The translations under genes were made by a program, and so were the position numbers. This document shows, piece by piece, positions 37,435-48,488 of a DNA stretch of 64,000 nucleotides; position 1 is the first letter of the stretch, and the number at the start of each line of letters is the position of its first letter. Source of the stretch: Candidatus Omnitrophota bacterium (GTDB lineage Bacteria > Omnitrophota > Gorgyraeia > Gygaellales > JAQTUX01); contig JAQTUX010000001.1 in NCBI GenBank assembly GCA_028707125.1, forward strand, positions 124,001-188,000, in the 5' to 3' direction. The notes beneath the pieces are model-generated. The model had not been told where the DNA came from. It worked only from the letters and a program-made list of their open reading frames with translations, and made no database searches.

Positions 37435-37530
37435 CCGGCCCTTGAGAGGCCGGCAAGGGAGACAAGATGATAGTGTGCATAAGCGAGATTACTATACGAC
37501 CACCCATAACAATGGGTGGTTTATTTGTTT
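37435..37530 (+). promoter_or_regulatory. PyrR-type attenuator leader of the pyr operon
   Basis: The leader has a hairpin CCGGCC (37435-37440) / GGCCGG (37448-37453) whose apical part reads CCUUGAGAGG in RNA. This fits the PyrR-binding loop consensus UCCNGNGAGGY except for U in place of the first loop C. GCAAGGG follows, as in known PyrR sites. The leader ends in a terminator hairpin, CCACCCA (37500-37506) with TGGGTGG (37513-37519), and a T-rich tail, 22 bases before pyrR. In characterised systems UMP-bound PyrR binds this loop and favours termination, so high pyrimidine should shut the operon. Confidence 0.8.
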
Positions 37531-37541
37531 ATAGGGGGTAA

Positions 37542-39019
<1,478 letters not shown>

Positions 39020-39039
<20 letters not shown>

Positions 39040-40303
39040 GAACGGGCGGGTGGTTGACCCGGCAAATAAGGTTGATGCCGTCCGCGATGTTTTGGCGGAG
39101 AACGGAAGGATCGCCGGGGTGGCGGAGAATATCAGGGCGAATTCCGCGAAGGTCATTGACGCCGCGGGAAAGATCGTTTTACCCGGGCTTGTGGATATGC
39201 ATGTGCACTTAAGAGAGCCGGGCAGGGAAGATAAGGAGACCGTGGCAAGCGGGACGAAGGCCGCCTTAAAAGGCGGAGTGACCAGCGTTCTGGCTATGCC
39301 GAATACGACACCAAGTATTGACTCCGCGGAAAATGTTTCATTCTTGAAAGAGATAATAAAAAGCACCGCCTCAGCCAACGTCTTTATCGCCGCGGCAATT
39401 ACAAAGGGGCGAGAGGGAAAAGAACTGACTGACATCGCGGAATTAAAAAAACTCGGCATAGCAGCCATAACCGATGACGGCTCTTCCCTGGATCCCGATA
39501 AATTGATGCTCGAAGCCCTTAAGAAGGCAAAGGCAAACGGCATGTTGGCGATCTGCCACTGCGAAGATAAAAAACTTTCCAATCACGGCTGCGTAAATTC
39601 AGGGATCATTTCCACGCGCATGGGCTTAAAAGGGATATCGCGGGAATCGGAGTATAAACGCGTAGAGAGGGATATTGATCTGGCCGCGAAAGCGGGTTCA
39701 GCCGTTCATATCGCGCATATAAGCTGCCGCGAGTCAGTAGAGATGATCAGGCGCGCCAAAAAGAATGGCGCGAAAGTAACCTGCGATGTCACGCCTCATC
39801 ACTTTTCCCTGACGGAAGAAGCGGTCCTGGGATTCGACGCTAATTTTAAGATGAACCCGCCCCTGCGCTCTAAAGAGGATGTATCGGCAATCAGGGAGGG
39901 CTTAAGAGACGGTACCATTGACGCGATCGCCTCGGACCACGCGCCGCATACGGAGAATGAGAAAGAGATCGAGTTTGAGCGCGCGGAGTTCGGCGTGATC
40001 GGCCTGGAGACAGAATTGGCGGCGGCTATTACTGAGCTGTTGGATCAGGGAATATTGGATTGGCCCGGCCTCGTAGAGAAGATGGCGCTTAATCCAGCGA
40101 GGATTTTGGGTATAGATAAAGGTACGTTAAGCATAGGCAGGGACGCGGATATCGTTATAGTTGACCCGGACAAGGCATGGATAGTCAGGCGCGAGGGACT
40201 GGTTTCAAAGTCCAAAAACTGCGCGTTTTTAGGCAGAGAACTGAAAGGCGCGGTAGAATATACGATCTGCTCAGGTAAGGTGGCTTATGGAATTCATAGC
40301 TGA
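39020..40303 (+). CDS. pyrC: Dihydroorotase (class I)
   Basis: A 427-residue amidohydrolase of class I PyrC length. It has the zinc motif DMHVHLREPG, MPNTTPS, ITDDGSS (the bridging Asp of class I in place of carbamylated Lys), CHCEDKKL, HIAHIS and the SDHAPHT motif. It closes N-carbamoyl-aspartate to dihydroorotate. Class I enzymes often pair with PyrB. It overlaps pyrB by 20 bases and the next gene by 17. Confidence 0.97.
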
Positions 40304-41525
40304 TTTTCACATTCATTCAAAATATTCGCGCGCTACCAGCCGCAATATGGACGTGGCCAATATCGCGGAGTGGGCTAAACTTAAAGGCATCGCCCTGATG
40401 GGCACCGGAGATTTTACGCACCATCTTTGGTGCGAGGAATTAAAGGCAAACCTTGAAGATGAAGGCAGTGGGCTTTATGCGCACAAAAACGGCGTGCGGT
40501 TTATTCTTAGCGCGGAGATAAGCAGCATATACTCCAAGAGAGGCAAGGGCTACCGCATACATAATGTAGTGTTGGCGCCTTCGTTTAAAAGCGTGGAACA
40601 GATCAACGCTATGCTGGCTCGTTACGGCAACCTTGCTTCGGACGGCAGGCCGATACTGGGCATGGACGCCGCGGAGGTGGCGCGCATCATATTTGACATT
40701 GACGAAAACTGTATGGTCGTGCCCGGGCATATCTGGACCCCCTGGTTCTCGTTGTTCGGCTCAATGTCGGGCTTTGACAGGATAGAGGATTGTTTTGAGC
40801 GGCAGACGCCGAAGATATTCGCGCTTGAAACCGGGCTTTCCAGCGACCCCGCGATGAACTGGCGGCTCTCCGCCCTGGACAAATATGCCTTGATCTCCAA
40901 TTCGGATTCACATTCTCCGCAGAAGATCGGCAGAGAAGCCAATATCTTTGACTGTGAATTAGATTATAAGGCCATAAGAGATACGTTGAGGACAAAGGAT
41001 AAAAACAGGTTTCTATCCACAATAGAATTTTTCCCCGAAGAAGGCAAATACCATTTTGACGGGCATAGAAACTGCGGCATAAGATTTTCTCCCGAAGAAA
41101 CCAAGGAGCATAGAGGCAAGTGCCCCAAGTGCGGCAAGTACCTTACGGTAGGGGTGATGAATCGCGTTGACCAGCTGGCAGACAGGCCCGCGGGCGCGCG
41201 CCCTGATAACGCCATACCCTTCAAAAATCTCATACCCCTTGATGAAATAATCGCTGAAGTGAAGGGGTTGGGCAAGAGCGCTTTAGCCGTTGAAAGGGAA
41301 TACCGCAGCGCTATCGCGAAATTCGGCAGCGAGTTTGAGATAACCCTGCGCGCCGGCGAAGACAGCCTGGTGAATAACCTGGAAAGGCGCCTGGCAGACG
41401 CTGTCTTAAGGGTAAGGCGGGGAGAGGTTGATATCAAACCGGGCTTTGACGGCGAATACGGCATAATATCCATCTTCGGCGACGATAAGCCGCGAAAGCC
41501 GGAAGAGCAGTTAAGTTTATTTTAG
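40287..41525 (+). CDS. EndoQ-like PHP-domain DNA repair nuclease with C-terminal clamp motif
   Basis: A 412-residue protein matching the architecture of Endonuclease Q. The PHP domain (about 1-230) has DFHIHSKYSRATS, GTGDFTHH, VVPGHIW and SNSDSHSP metal-binding motifs. A zinc-binding region with Cys and His (CGIRFSPEETKEHRGKCPKCGKY) and a helical C-terminal region with LGKSALAVEREY follow. EndoQ cuts DNA 5' of deaminated bases such as uracil and hypoxanthine. The very C-terminus is QLSLF, the exact bacterial beta-clamp-binding pentapeptide, separated from the fold by a charged tail. It overlaps pyrC by 17 bases. Relatives are often annotated simply as hypothetical PHP proteins. Confidence 0.8.
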   Translation: MEFIADFHIHSKYSRATSRNMDVANIAEWAKLKGIALMGTGDFTHHLWCEELKANLEDEGSGLYAHKNGVRFILSAEISSIYSKRGKGYRIHNVVLAPSFKSVEQINAMLARYGNLASDGRPILGMDAAEVARIIFDIDENCMVVPGHIWTPWFSLFGSMSGFDRIEDCFERQTPKIFALETGLSSDPAMNWRLSALDKYALISNSDSHSPQKIGREANIFDCELDYKAIRDTLRTKDKNRFLSTIEFFPEEGKYHFDGHRNCGIRFSPEETKEHRGKCPKCGKYLTVGVMNRVDQLADRPAGARPDNAIPFKNLIPLDEIIAEVKGLGKSALAVEREYRSAIAKFGSEFEITLRAGEDSLVNNLERRLADAVLRVRRGEVDIKPGFDGEYGIISIFGDDKPRKPEEQLSLF

Positions 41526-41543
41526 GCGCGCGGAGAGCGCATT

Positions 41544-41819
41544 ATGTTATTTCCTACTTATAATGTCGGGTTCAGGAGAGGCGAGGAATGGACGATCGTT
41601 ACCGGCCAGATAAGGAACGAATCCAGCAGAAACTTCGCCCTGGCAGTATTCAAGATCGTCTTATTTAATAAAACTTACCCCATCGGTTCAGGGATCATAA
41701 AAATACGCAATTTTAGAAGTAAGACCACCAAGAGCTTTGAGCAGATGATAATCGGGGTGGGTTTTAATTTAATCCCCTCCATTGAAAAATACGATATAGT
41801 TTTAGAAGGCGGGTCTTAA
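41544..41819 (+). CDS. Small FxLYD-like domain protein
   Basis: A 91-residue protein with no signal peptide. The pattern VTGQIRNESSRNFALAVFKIVLFN followed by GSGIIKIRNF resembles the FxLYD/DUF3426-type beta-sandwich, where GxVxNxS precedes a strand with a VLFD-like motif. Function is unknown, and such domains usually mediate protein contacts. The stop ends 1 base before tRNA-Arg, so this gene and the tRNA share a transcript. Confidence 0.62.
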   Translation: MLFPTYNVGFRRGEEWTIVTGQIRNESSRNFALAVFKIVLFNKTYPIGSGIIKIRNFRSKTTKSFEQMIIGVGFNLIPSIEKYDIVLEGGS

Positions 41820-41820
41820 T

Positions 41821-41892
41821 GCCCCTGTTGCGCAATGGATAGCGCACCAGCCTCCGGAGCTGGTTGTACAGGTTCGACTCCTGTCAGGGGCA
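41821..41892 (+). tRNA. tRNA-Arg (anticodon CCG)
   Basis: Acceptor stem GCCCCTG (41821-41827) pairs with CAGGGGC (41885-41891). The anticodon stem CCAGC/GCTGG surrounds CTCCGGA, giving anticodon CCG for the codon CGG. T arm ACAGGTTCGACTCCTGT is normal. CCA is not encoded. The last 19 bases are repeated as a direct repeat 159 bases further on. Confidence 0.94.
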
Positions 41893-42051
41893 CTGAATAT
41901 CGCAGGAGGCGAACCTAAGGGGGTGCGGGGGAAAAGTTCCCCCGCGCTTTCGGGGTAACAGCGACCCCGACGATACGTCGGGGGAGCGCCATAGGGGCAG
42001 AGCCCCTTTGGGGAGGAGCGAAGCGACGACGGTCGACTCCTGTCAGGGGCA
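41893..42051. mobile_element. Short element between tRNA-Arg and a copy of its 3' end
   Basis: The last 19 bases of tRNA-Arg (41874-41892) recur exactly at 42033-42051, flanking about 140 bases without a gene. The interior holds three perfect G+C-rich hairpins: 41925-41945 (9-base stem), 41965-41983 (8-base stem) and 41993-42007 (6-base stem), and ends in GGAGCGAAGCGACGACGG. A tRNA 3'-end duplication is the classic footprint of site-specific integration, but there is no integrase, so this is either a scar of an element that decayed or a small non-autonomous repeat. Confidence 0.6.
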
Positions 42052-42086
42052 TTTCAATACAGAACTAAGATTGGAGAAAGGGTGAT

Positions 42087-42539
42087 ATGGCCAAAGTGGT
42101 GGTGGGGGTTATAGGGTCGCATAAAAATGAGGCTAAAGTGGAGCAATTAGCCCATAATTTAGGCAAAAAACTGGCTGAAGTGGTAGATAATATCGTTTGC
42201 GGCGGGCTTTCAGGGGTCATGGAGGCAGTTTGCAAGGGTTTTAAAGAAGGCGGCGGACAGACAATAGGTATAATCCCCTGTGAGGACAAGGCAGGGGCGA
42301 ATAAATACTGCGATATAATCATTCCTACGGGAATGGGCCTTGTGCGCAACGTGCTTGTGGTTAAGGCAGCGGATATTCTCATCGCCTTGCCGGGTGAATA
42401 CGGCACCCTCTCAGAGATCGCCTATGGCCTTCAGTATAAGAAACCGGTTATAGGCATAGATACGTGGGACATACCGGGCGTTATCAAGGTTGACAGCGTT
42501 GAGCAAGCAGTAGCAAAGGTCAGAGAGTTGACGAAATGA
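42087..42539 (+). CDS. SLOG/LOG-like Rossmann protein (TIGR00725-type)
   Basis: A 150-residue single-domain protein. VVCGGLSGVMEAVCKGFKEGG and LPGEYGTLSEI are the two nucleotide-binding motifs of the LOG/SLOG family, with PGEYGT in place of the usual PGGxGT. Plant LOG enzymes release cytokinin from its nucleotide, and other members bind molybdenum cofactor or nucleotide second messengers. In a pyrimidine operon a nucleotide-related role is reasonable but unproven. GGAGAAAGGG precedes the ATG. The stop overlaps carA (ATGA). Confidence 0.78.
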   Translation: MAKVVVGVIGSHKNEAKVEQLAHNLGKKLAEVVDNIVCGGLSGVMEAVCKGFKEGGGQTIGIIPCEDKAGANKYCDIIIPTGMGLVRNVLVVKAADILIALPGEYGTLSEIAYGLQYKKPVIGIDTWDIPGVIKVDSVEQAVAKVRELTK

Positions 42540-43648
42540 ATAAGGCCGTATTGGCGTTAGAAGATGGTTTTTTCCTGGAAGGGCAGGCCCTGGGAGCCGC
42601 GGGAGAGGCAGGGGGAGAGGTGGTGTTCAATACTTCAATGAGCGGCTATCAGGAGATACTGACCGATCCTTCATATGCCGGGCAGATAGTCACGATGACC
42701 TATCCTTTGATAGGCAACTACGGGGTCAATGATGAAGACGTGGAGTCATGCAGGATATGGGCTCAGGGGTTTGTGGTGAAGGAGGCGAGCGCGCTGTATT
42801 CAAACTGGCGCGCCAAGACGGGGCTGGATGAGTATTTGAAGAAGCACAATATCGTCGGCATACAGGCGGTTGATACGCGCTGTCTCACCCGCCATATACG
42901 GCTGCAGGGAGCGATGAGGGGGGTGATCTCAACGCTGGAGCCGGACAAAAAGCGCCTCATAAATAAGGCCCGGGCCGTGCCCTCGTTAGTCGGGCTTGAC
43001 CTGGTGAAAGATGTGACCTGCGGAAAAGATTATGATTGGGATATCCCTTACGGCAGTAAGGCCAGGGCGCTCAAAGTGGTGGCAATGGACTACGGCATAA
43101 AGCGTAATATCTTGAGGATATTGTCCGGGCTCGGTTGTTCTATAAAGGTTGTCAGCGCCCGCGCGAAGGCCGAAGAGATACTTGGGCTTAAGCCGGACGG
43201 GCTTTTTCTTTCTAACGGCCCCGCAGACCCTGCCGCGGTCTTGTATACGGTGAGAGAAATAAGGAAACTATTCGGCAAACTTCCTATTTTCGGGATCTGC
43301 CTGGGGCATCAGCTTTTAGCCCTTGCCCTGGGCGCGCGTACATACAAACTGAAGTTCGGCCATCACGGCGCCAACCATCCGGTGATGAACCTTGAGACAA
43401 GAAAGGTAGAGATAACCGCGCAGAACCACGGTTTTTGCGTGGATATGGACTCTATGCCGGACAGGTCGGTAAAGCCGACGCACATTAATTTATATGACAA
43501 GACATCCGAGGGCCTGCGCCATACAAAGATGCCCCTGTTTTCAGTGCAGTATCATCCCGAGGCATCGCCCGGGCCGCATGATTCCAGCTATCTGTTCAAT
43601 GAGTTCATTGATCTAATGAAAAAATATGCCAAAAAGAAAAGATATTAA
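42536..43648 (+). CDS. carA: Carbamoyl-phosphate synthase small subunit (glutaminase)
   Basis: A 370-residue subunit with the N-terminal [11 protein letters not shown] and [16 protein letters not shown], and a class I amidotransferase domain with the catalytic Cys in [24 protein letters not shown], and the His in [13 protein letters not shown]. It supplies ammonia from glutamine to CarB. It overlaps the SLOG gene by 4 bases and carB by 23 bases. Confidence 0.97.
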   Translation: MNKAVLALEDGFFLEGQALGAAGEAGGEVVFNTSMSGYQEILTDPSYAGQIVTMTYPLIGNYGVNDEDVESCRIWAQGFVVKEASALYSNWRAKTGLDEYLKKHNIVGIQAVDTRCLTRHIRLQGAMRGVISTLEPDKKRLINKARAVPSLVGLDLVKDVTCGKDYDWDIPYGSKARALKVVAMDYGIKRNILRILSGLGCSIKVVSARAKAEEILGLKPDGLFLSNGPADPAAVLYTVREIRKLFGKLPIFGICLGHQLLALALGARTYKLKFGHHGANHPVMNLETRKVEITAQNHGFCVDMDSMPDRSVKPTHINLYDKTSEGLRHTKMPLFSVQYHPEASPGPHDSSYLFNEFIDLMKKYAKKKRY

Positions 43649-46600
43649 GAAGATCCTCATAATCGGCTCAGGCCCTATCATAATCGGCCAGGCCTGCGAG
43701 TTTGATTATTCCGGCACCCAGGCCTGCAAGGCGCTGAAGGAGGAGGGTTACAAGGTAGTCCTGGTCAATTCCAATCCGGCGACCATTATGACCGATCCGC
43801 AGTTTGCCGACGCCACCTACATAGAACCCATAACTGTTGAGATGGTGGAAAAGATAATCGCCAAAGAAAGGCCGGACGCGCTGCTGCCCACGATCGGAGG
43901 CCAGACCGCGCTGAATGTGTCTGTGCAGCTTGCCAAGCAGGGCATTCTGGATAAATACAAAGTCAGGATGATCGGCGCCAGCAGAAAGGCGATAGAAAAG
44001 GCGGAGGACAGGGAGCTGTTCAAGAAGACGATGGCCAAGATCGGCCTGGACCTGCCCAGGTCAGACAGGGCTTACAATATTAAAGACGCCTTGAAGGTAG
44101 CTAAGAGAATAGGCCTGCCCGTTGTGATACGTCCCAGTTTTACGCTCGCGGGCACAGGCGGCGGCGTGGCTTACAACAACGACGAATTTGTGGAGATCGC
44201 CCGGAGAGGGCTTGATTACAGCATGATCTCCGAGATCCTCATTGAAGAGTCGGTGGTAGGATGGAAAGAGTACGAACTTGAGGTGATGCGCGACGCCAAG
44301 GACAACGTAGTGATCGTCTGCTCCATAGAAAATTTTGACCCCATGGGGATCCATACCGGGGATTCCATAACCGTGGCGCCTGCCCAGACCCTGACCGATA
44401 AAGAATATCAACTGATGCGCGACGCCTCAATACGCGCCATACGCCAGATAGGAGTGGATACCGGCGGCTGCAACATCCAGTTTGCCGTCTGCCCAAAAAC
44501 CGGCAGGATGGTCATCATAGAGATCAATCCCAGGGTCTCGCGTTCATCCGCGCTCGCCTCAAAGGCGACGGGATTTCCCATAGCCAAGATCGCCGCGAAG
44601 CTTGCCGTGGGATACACGCTGGATGAAATACCTAACGACATAACACAAGAGACCCCCGCTTCCTTTGAGCCCGCTATTGATTACTGCGTGGTGAAGGTGC
44701 CGCGCTTTACCTTTGAGAAGTTCCCCCGGGCAAAACAGGCGCTTACTACTTCAATGAAGTCGGTGGGCGAGGCAATGGCAATAGGCAGGACATTCAAAGA
44801 GGCGCTGCAGAAGGGGCTGCGCTCTCTGGAAACAGGAAGGTCCGGGCTTGTGCCTTTGATAAACAAGGGCGACTTCAAGAACGGTAATCATCTGAAGGAG
44901 TTTCTCAGGGAAAAACTGCGCGTGCCTTCCGCCGAGCGCGTATTCTATATCGCGGACGCGATGCGGCTGGGCATGGGCATAGAGGAGATAAACTGCCTGA
45001 CCTTTATAGACCCCTGGTTCTTAAAGAATATTCAGGAGATCGTGGCGACTGAAGGAGATATAAGGGCCAATGCCGGCGCCGGCAGTATAGACGCGCCTTG
45101 CCTGAAGCAAGCCAAGCAGCTGGGTTTCAGCGACAGGCAGCTGGCCATGCTCTCCGGCTCAACGGAGGATAAGATAAGGAGCGCCAGAAAGGCCGCGGGC
45201 ATAGGCGCGGTTTACAAGCTTGTTGATACCTGCGCCGCGGAATTTGAGGCCTACACGCCCTACTTCTATTCGTCTTATGAATCCGAGGACGAATCACGGC
45301 CCAACAAGAAAAAAAAGATAGTGATACTCGGCGGCGGACCTAACCGCATAGGCCAGGGCATAGAGTTTGACTATTGCTGCGTGCACGCCTCTTTCGCCCT
45401 GAAAGAGATGGGTTTTGAGACGATAATGGTAAATTGCAATCCCGAGACGGTCTCAACGGATTACGATACCTCCGATAAATTGTATTTTGAACCCATGACA
45501 AAGGAGGACGTGCTCAATATTATCGACAGGGAAAGGCCCGGCGGTGTGATAGTGCAGTTCGGCGGGCAGACCCCGCTTAACCTGACAATCCCCCTGATGA
45601 AGGCGGGGGTCAACATTATCGGCACCTCCCCCGAGTCCATTGATATTGCCGAGGACAGAGAAAAATTCAAAAACCTGCTGCATAAGCTGAAACTAAGACA
45701 GCCGCAGAACGGCACCGCCTTTACCTTTGAAGAGGCGCAGGCAGTTGCCAGGAAGATCGGCTACCCTGTTTTAGTCAGGCCTTCGTATGTTTTAGGCGGC
45801 AGGGCAATGGAGATAGTGTATGAGGAGCGGCTGCTTAAGAACTATATAAAAGAGGCGAGCTTAGTATCGTCGGAGCACCCTATACTGATCGATAAATTTT
45901 TAGAAGAGGCGATAGAGGTTGACGTGGATATGGTGGCCGACGGTGAAACCTTTGTCGTTGGAGGCGTGCTTGAACATATAGAGGAGGCGGGCGTGCATTC
46001 AGGGGACGCGGCAATGGTCCTGCCCCCGCATTCTCTGCCGCGGAAGACGATCAACGAGATAAAGCAGGCCACTTACGCGATGGCGCGGGAACTTAATGTC
46101 GTGGGGCTGATGAACGTGCAGTACGCGGTCAAAGACGGGGTCGTTTATGTTCTGGAGGTAAACCCGCGCGCCTCAAGGACCGTGCCTTTTGTCTCAAAAG
46201 CCATAGGCGTGCCTCTGGCAAAACTTGCGGCAAAGGTAATGGCAGGGGCAAAACTGAAGGAGCTGGGGTTCACAAAAGAAAAGATCCCGGATTATTATTC
46301 TGTAAAAGAGTCGGTATTCCCCTTCAATAGATTCCCCGGGGTTGACGTCATGCTGGGGCCCGAGATGAGGTCAACCGGCGAGGTCATGGGCATAGACAAG
46401 GACCTCGGGCGCGCCTATGTCAAGTCGCAGATCGCCGCGGGCCAGCATCTTCCGGTTAAGGGGAACGTGTTTATCTCGGTAAAAGACAGGGATAAACAGG
46501 CGATAATACCGATAGCAAAGAAGCTTGTTAAGGCCGGATTTAAGGTCATCGCCTCTTCAGGCACGGCAAAGGCGCTGAAGGAGGCCGGCATAGAGGCGGA

Positions 46601-46871
46601 GGGCATACAGAAGATTTCCGAGGGCAGGCCCAACGTTCTGGACCTGCTGAAAGACAAAAAGATAAACCTTGTGATCAACACGCCGTCCGGCAGGATACCG
46701 CGCAATGACGAGGTCAAGATTCGTTCCGAGGTGATCATGCAGGGCATTCCCTACATAACTACGATCCCCGCGGCAGGCGCTTCAGTGAACGGCATAGAGG
46801 CAATAAAAAAGAAGTCGCTTGAAGTCAAGTCGCTGCAGCAGTATCATAAGAAAGTAAAAATTAAAAAGTAA
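43626..46871 (+). CDS. carB: Carbamoyl-phosphate synthase large subunit
   Basis: The 1081-residue large subunit has the duplicated ATP-grasp halves: [22 protein letters not shown] at the start of the first, [22 protein letters not shown] at the start of the second, each followed by ATP-grasp motifs and [18 protein letters not shown] or [18 protein letters not shown]. The C-terminal MGS-like allosteric domain (about 935-1070) has [19 protein letters not shown]. It makes carbamoyl phosphate from bicarbonate, ATP and ammonia. The start lies inside the end of carA. Confidence 0.98.
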   Translation: MPKRKDIKKILIIGSGPIIIGQACEFDYSGTQACKALKEEGYKVVLVNSNPATIMTDPQFADATYIEPITVEMVEKIIAKERPDALLPTIGGQTALNVSVQLAKQGILDKYKVRMIGASRKAIEKAEDRELFKKTMAKIGLDLPRSDRAYNIKDALKVAKRIGLPVVIRPSFTLAGTGGGVAYNNDEFVEIARRGLDYSMISEILIEESVVGWKEYELEVMRDAKDNVVIVCSIENFDPMGIHTGDSITVAPAQTLTDKEYQLMRDASIRAIRQIGVDTGGCNIQFAVCPKTGRMVIIEINPRVSRSSALASKATGFPIAKIAAKLAVGYTLDEIPNDITQETPASFEPAIDYCVVKVPRFTFEKFPRAKQALTTSMKSVGEAMAIGRTFKEALQKGLRSLETGRSGLVPLINKGDFKNGNHLKEFLREKLRVPSAERVFYIADAMRLGMGIEEINCLTFIDPWFLKNIQEIVATEGDIRANAGAGSIDAPCLKQAKQLGFSDRQLAMLSGSTEDKIRSARKAAGIGAVYKLVDTCAAEFEAYTPYFYSSYESEDESRPNKKKKIVILGGGPNRIGQGIEFDYCCVHASFALKEMGFETIMVNCNPETVSTDYDTSDKLYFEPMTKEDVLNIIDRERPGGVIVQFGGQTPLNLTIPLMKAGVNIIGTSPESIDIAEDREKFKNLLHKLKLRQPQNGTAFTFEEAQAVARKIGYPVLVRPSYVLGGRAMEIVYEERLLKNYIKEASLVSSEHPILIDKFLEEAIEVDVDMVADGETFVVGGVLEHIEEAGVHSGDAAMVLPPHSLPRKTINEIKQATYAMARELNVVGLMNVQYAVKDGVVYVLEVNPRASRTVPFVSKAIGVPLAKLAAKVMAGAKLKELGFTKEKIPDYYSVKESVFPFNRFPGVDVMLGPEMRSTGEVMGIDKDLGRAYVKSQIAAGQHLPVKGNVFISVKDRDKQAIIPIAKKLVKAGFKVIASSGTAKALKEAGIEAEGIQKISEGRPNVLDLLKDKKINLVINTPSGRIPRNDEVKIRSEVIMQGIPYITTIPAAGASVNGIEAIKKKSLEVKSLQQYHKKVKIKK

Positions 46872-46888
46872 AAACTCGGAGCGGGTTT

Positions 46889-47689
46889 ATGCCGGAATTA
46901 CCAGAGGTTGAAACGATAAGGCGGCAGTTAGACAGGGCCGTTAAGGGCAAAAAGATAAAAGGCGTCCGCGTGCGTAACGCGAAGGTCATAAAGCAGCCGT
47001 CCGCGGAAAAGTTCATACAGGCCTTGAAGGCGGTAACCATAAAAAACATCATCAGGAAGTCAAAGGCGCTGATCTTTGAGCTGTCTTCCGGCAAGTCCCT
47101 GGTCGTGCATTTAAGGATGACCGGGCAGCTGGTGTATCCCGGAGGCGGCAAGGCAAGCAGGGTGATATTCCTGTTTTCAGACGGGACATCGCTTGATTTT
47201 AACGACAGGCGCATTTTAGGGGAATTGCGTATCATTGACGACTGGAAACAACTTGCCTATATAAAGGAGCTTGGGCCTGAGCCGTTTGACATAGGGCCGG
47301 CGGAATTCAAGGCGATGCTGGCGAAGAAGCCCACAAAGATAAAGCCCCTGCTTATGGACCAGAAGTTCCTTGCCGGGGTAGGCAACCTTTACGCCGCTGA
47401 AGCGCTTTTCAGGGCGGGCATAAGCCCTTTAAGGCCTGCCTCGTCGCTGTCGGATAAAGAAAAGGGGTCATTATTCAAGGAGATCAAAGATACGTTAAAT
47501 GAAGCCATACATTGCGGCGGCTCGTCTGTTGACCAGTATGTTCAGCTTACTGGCGGAAGGGGCAGTTATGCCGCGCACCATAAGGTTTACGGCAGGGAAG
47601 GTAAGCCCTGTCTTAAGTGCAAGACGCATATAAAGCGCATAGCATTGGCTGGAAGGGGCACATATTTTTGCCCGAAGTGTCAGAAATGA
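46889..47689 (+). CDS. mutM: Formamidopyrimidine-DNA glycosylase
   Basis: A 266-residue Fpg/MutM. The N-terminal Pro (PELPEVET) is the catalytic nucleophile and Glu3 follows it, with Lys near position 58 in KSKALIF. The helix-two-turn-helix LMDQKFLAGVGNLYAAEALF and a C-terminal zinc finger, with four Cys from KPCLKCKTHI through GTYFCPKCQK, are present. It removes 8-oxoguanine and formamidopyrimidines from DNA. GGAG lies 9 bases upstream of the ATG. The stop overlaps pyrK (ATGA). Together with the EndoQ-like gene it is the second base-damage repair enzyme in this operon. Confidence 0.95.
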   Translation: MPELPEVETIRRQLDRAVKGKKIKGVRVRNAKVIKQPSAEKFIQALKAVTIKNIIRKSKALIFELSSGKSLVVHLRMTGQLVYPGGGKASRVIFLFSDGTSLDFNDRRILGELRIIDDWKQLAYIKELGPEPFDIGPAEFKAMLAKKPTKIKPLLMDQKFLAGVGNLYAAEALFRAGISPLRPASSLSDKEKGSLFKEIKDTLNEAIHCGGSSVDQYVQLTGGRGSYAAHHKVYGREGKPCLKCKTHIKRIALAGRGTYFCPKCQK

Positions 47690-48474
47690 AAAGTCATTAT
47701 CAGGAACAGGCAGAGATAATCAGGCATTTTAATATCGCGCCTTCGCGCTGTAAATTGATCCTGCGCGCGCCCACGATCGCAAAGCGCGCTAAGCCGGGTC
47801 AGTTTGTCCACGTGAGGACCTCTCAATCAGCGCAGGTCCTTTTGCGCAGGCCTTTCAGCGTGCACAGGGCGCGTCCTCAGGCCGGCAGCATTGAGATCGC
47901 CTATGAAATAGCAGGCAGGGGCACAGAGTTATTGTCTGAAAAGAGGCCGGGCGTAAAATTGGACATCATCGGGCCGTTAGGAAACGGATTTGACACAAGC
48001 TCCGTTTCGGAGGCGGCGATACTGGTTGCCGGCGGCATGGGGGTCGCGCCGCTAATTTTTCTTGCGGAAAAATTAACGGAAGGAAAAAGGAAAAAGGAAA
48101 AAGGAAAAATCGTAGTTTTGATAGGCGCCAAAAGCAAGAGCCACTTGATTTGCGTGAACGATTTTAAAAAACTGGGCTGTGAAGTAAGGGTGGCTACTGA
48201 CGACGGCAGCGCGGGGTTCAAAGGCAAAGTAACGGATTTATTACGACATTATATTTTACGGGAATCCGCGTCCATCTATGCCTGCGGCCCATTACCGATG
48301 TTGAAAATAATCGGCGATATTTCCAGAAAACACAATATTCCAGCCCAGGTTTCTATGGAGCAGTTTATGGGCTGCGGCCTGGGCGCGTGTATGGGGTGCG
48401 TGATCGAAACAAGATACGGATATAAACGCGTCTGCCATGACGGCCCTGTGTTTGACGCGAGAGATATAATGTAG
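47686..48474 (+). CDS. pyrK: Dihydroorotate dehydrogenase electron transfer subunit
   Basis: I use ATG 47686, overlapping the mutM stop; the longer frame lies inside mutM. The 262-residue protein has the FAD-binding barrel with RRPFSVHRA, the NAD-binding VAGGMGVAPLIFLAEKL, and the C-terminal 2Fe-2S site MGCGLGACMGCV then RVCHDGPVF. It passes electrons from dihydroorotate via PyrD to NAD. A four-copy 7-base repeat (48082-48109) codes for the charged loop GKRKKEKGK between FLAEKL and the next strand. Confidence 0.95.
   Translation: MKSHYQEQAEIIRHFNIAPSRCKLILRAPTIAKRAKPGQFVHVRTSQSAQVLLRRPFSVHRARPQAGSIEIAYEIAGRGTELLSEKRPGVKLDIIGPLGNGFDTSSVSEAAILVAGGMGVAPLIFLAEKLTEGKRKKEKGKIVVLIGAKSKSHLICVNDFKKLGCEVRVATDDGSAGFKGKVTDLLRHYILRESASIYACGPLPMLKIIGDISRKHNIPAQVSMEQFMGCGLGACMGCVIETRYGYKRVCHDGPVFDARDIM
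48082..48109 (+). repeat. 7-base tandem repeat inside pyrK
   Basis: Four perfect adjacent copies of GGAAAAA. The unit is not a multiple of three, so gain or loss of one copy would shift the pyrK frame. In the present state the frame is open and codes for a Lys/Arg/Glu/Gly loop. Confidence 0.9.
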
Positions 48475-48488
48475 GAACAGGAGGGGTA

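Noticed and set aside
42027-42051. Second tRNA gene or tRNA fragment
   Set aside because: Only the 3' 19 bases are present, without D arm, anticodon arm or 5' acceptor strand; it is a duplicated end, not a gene.
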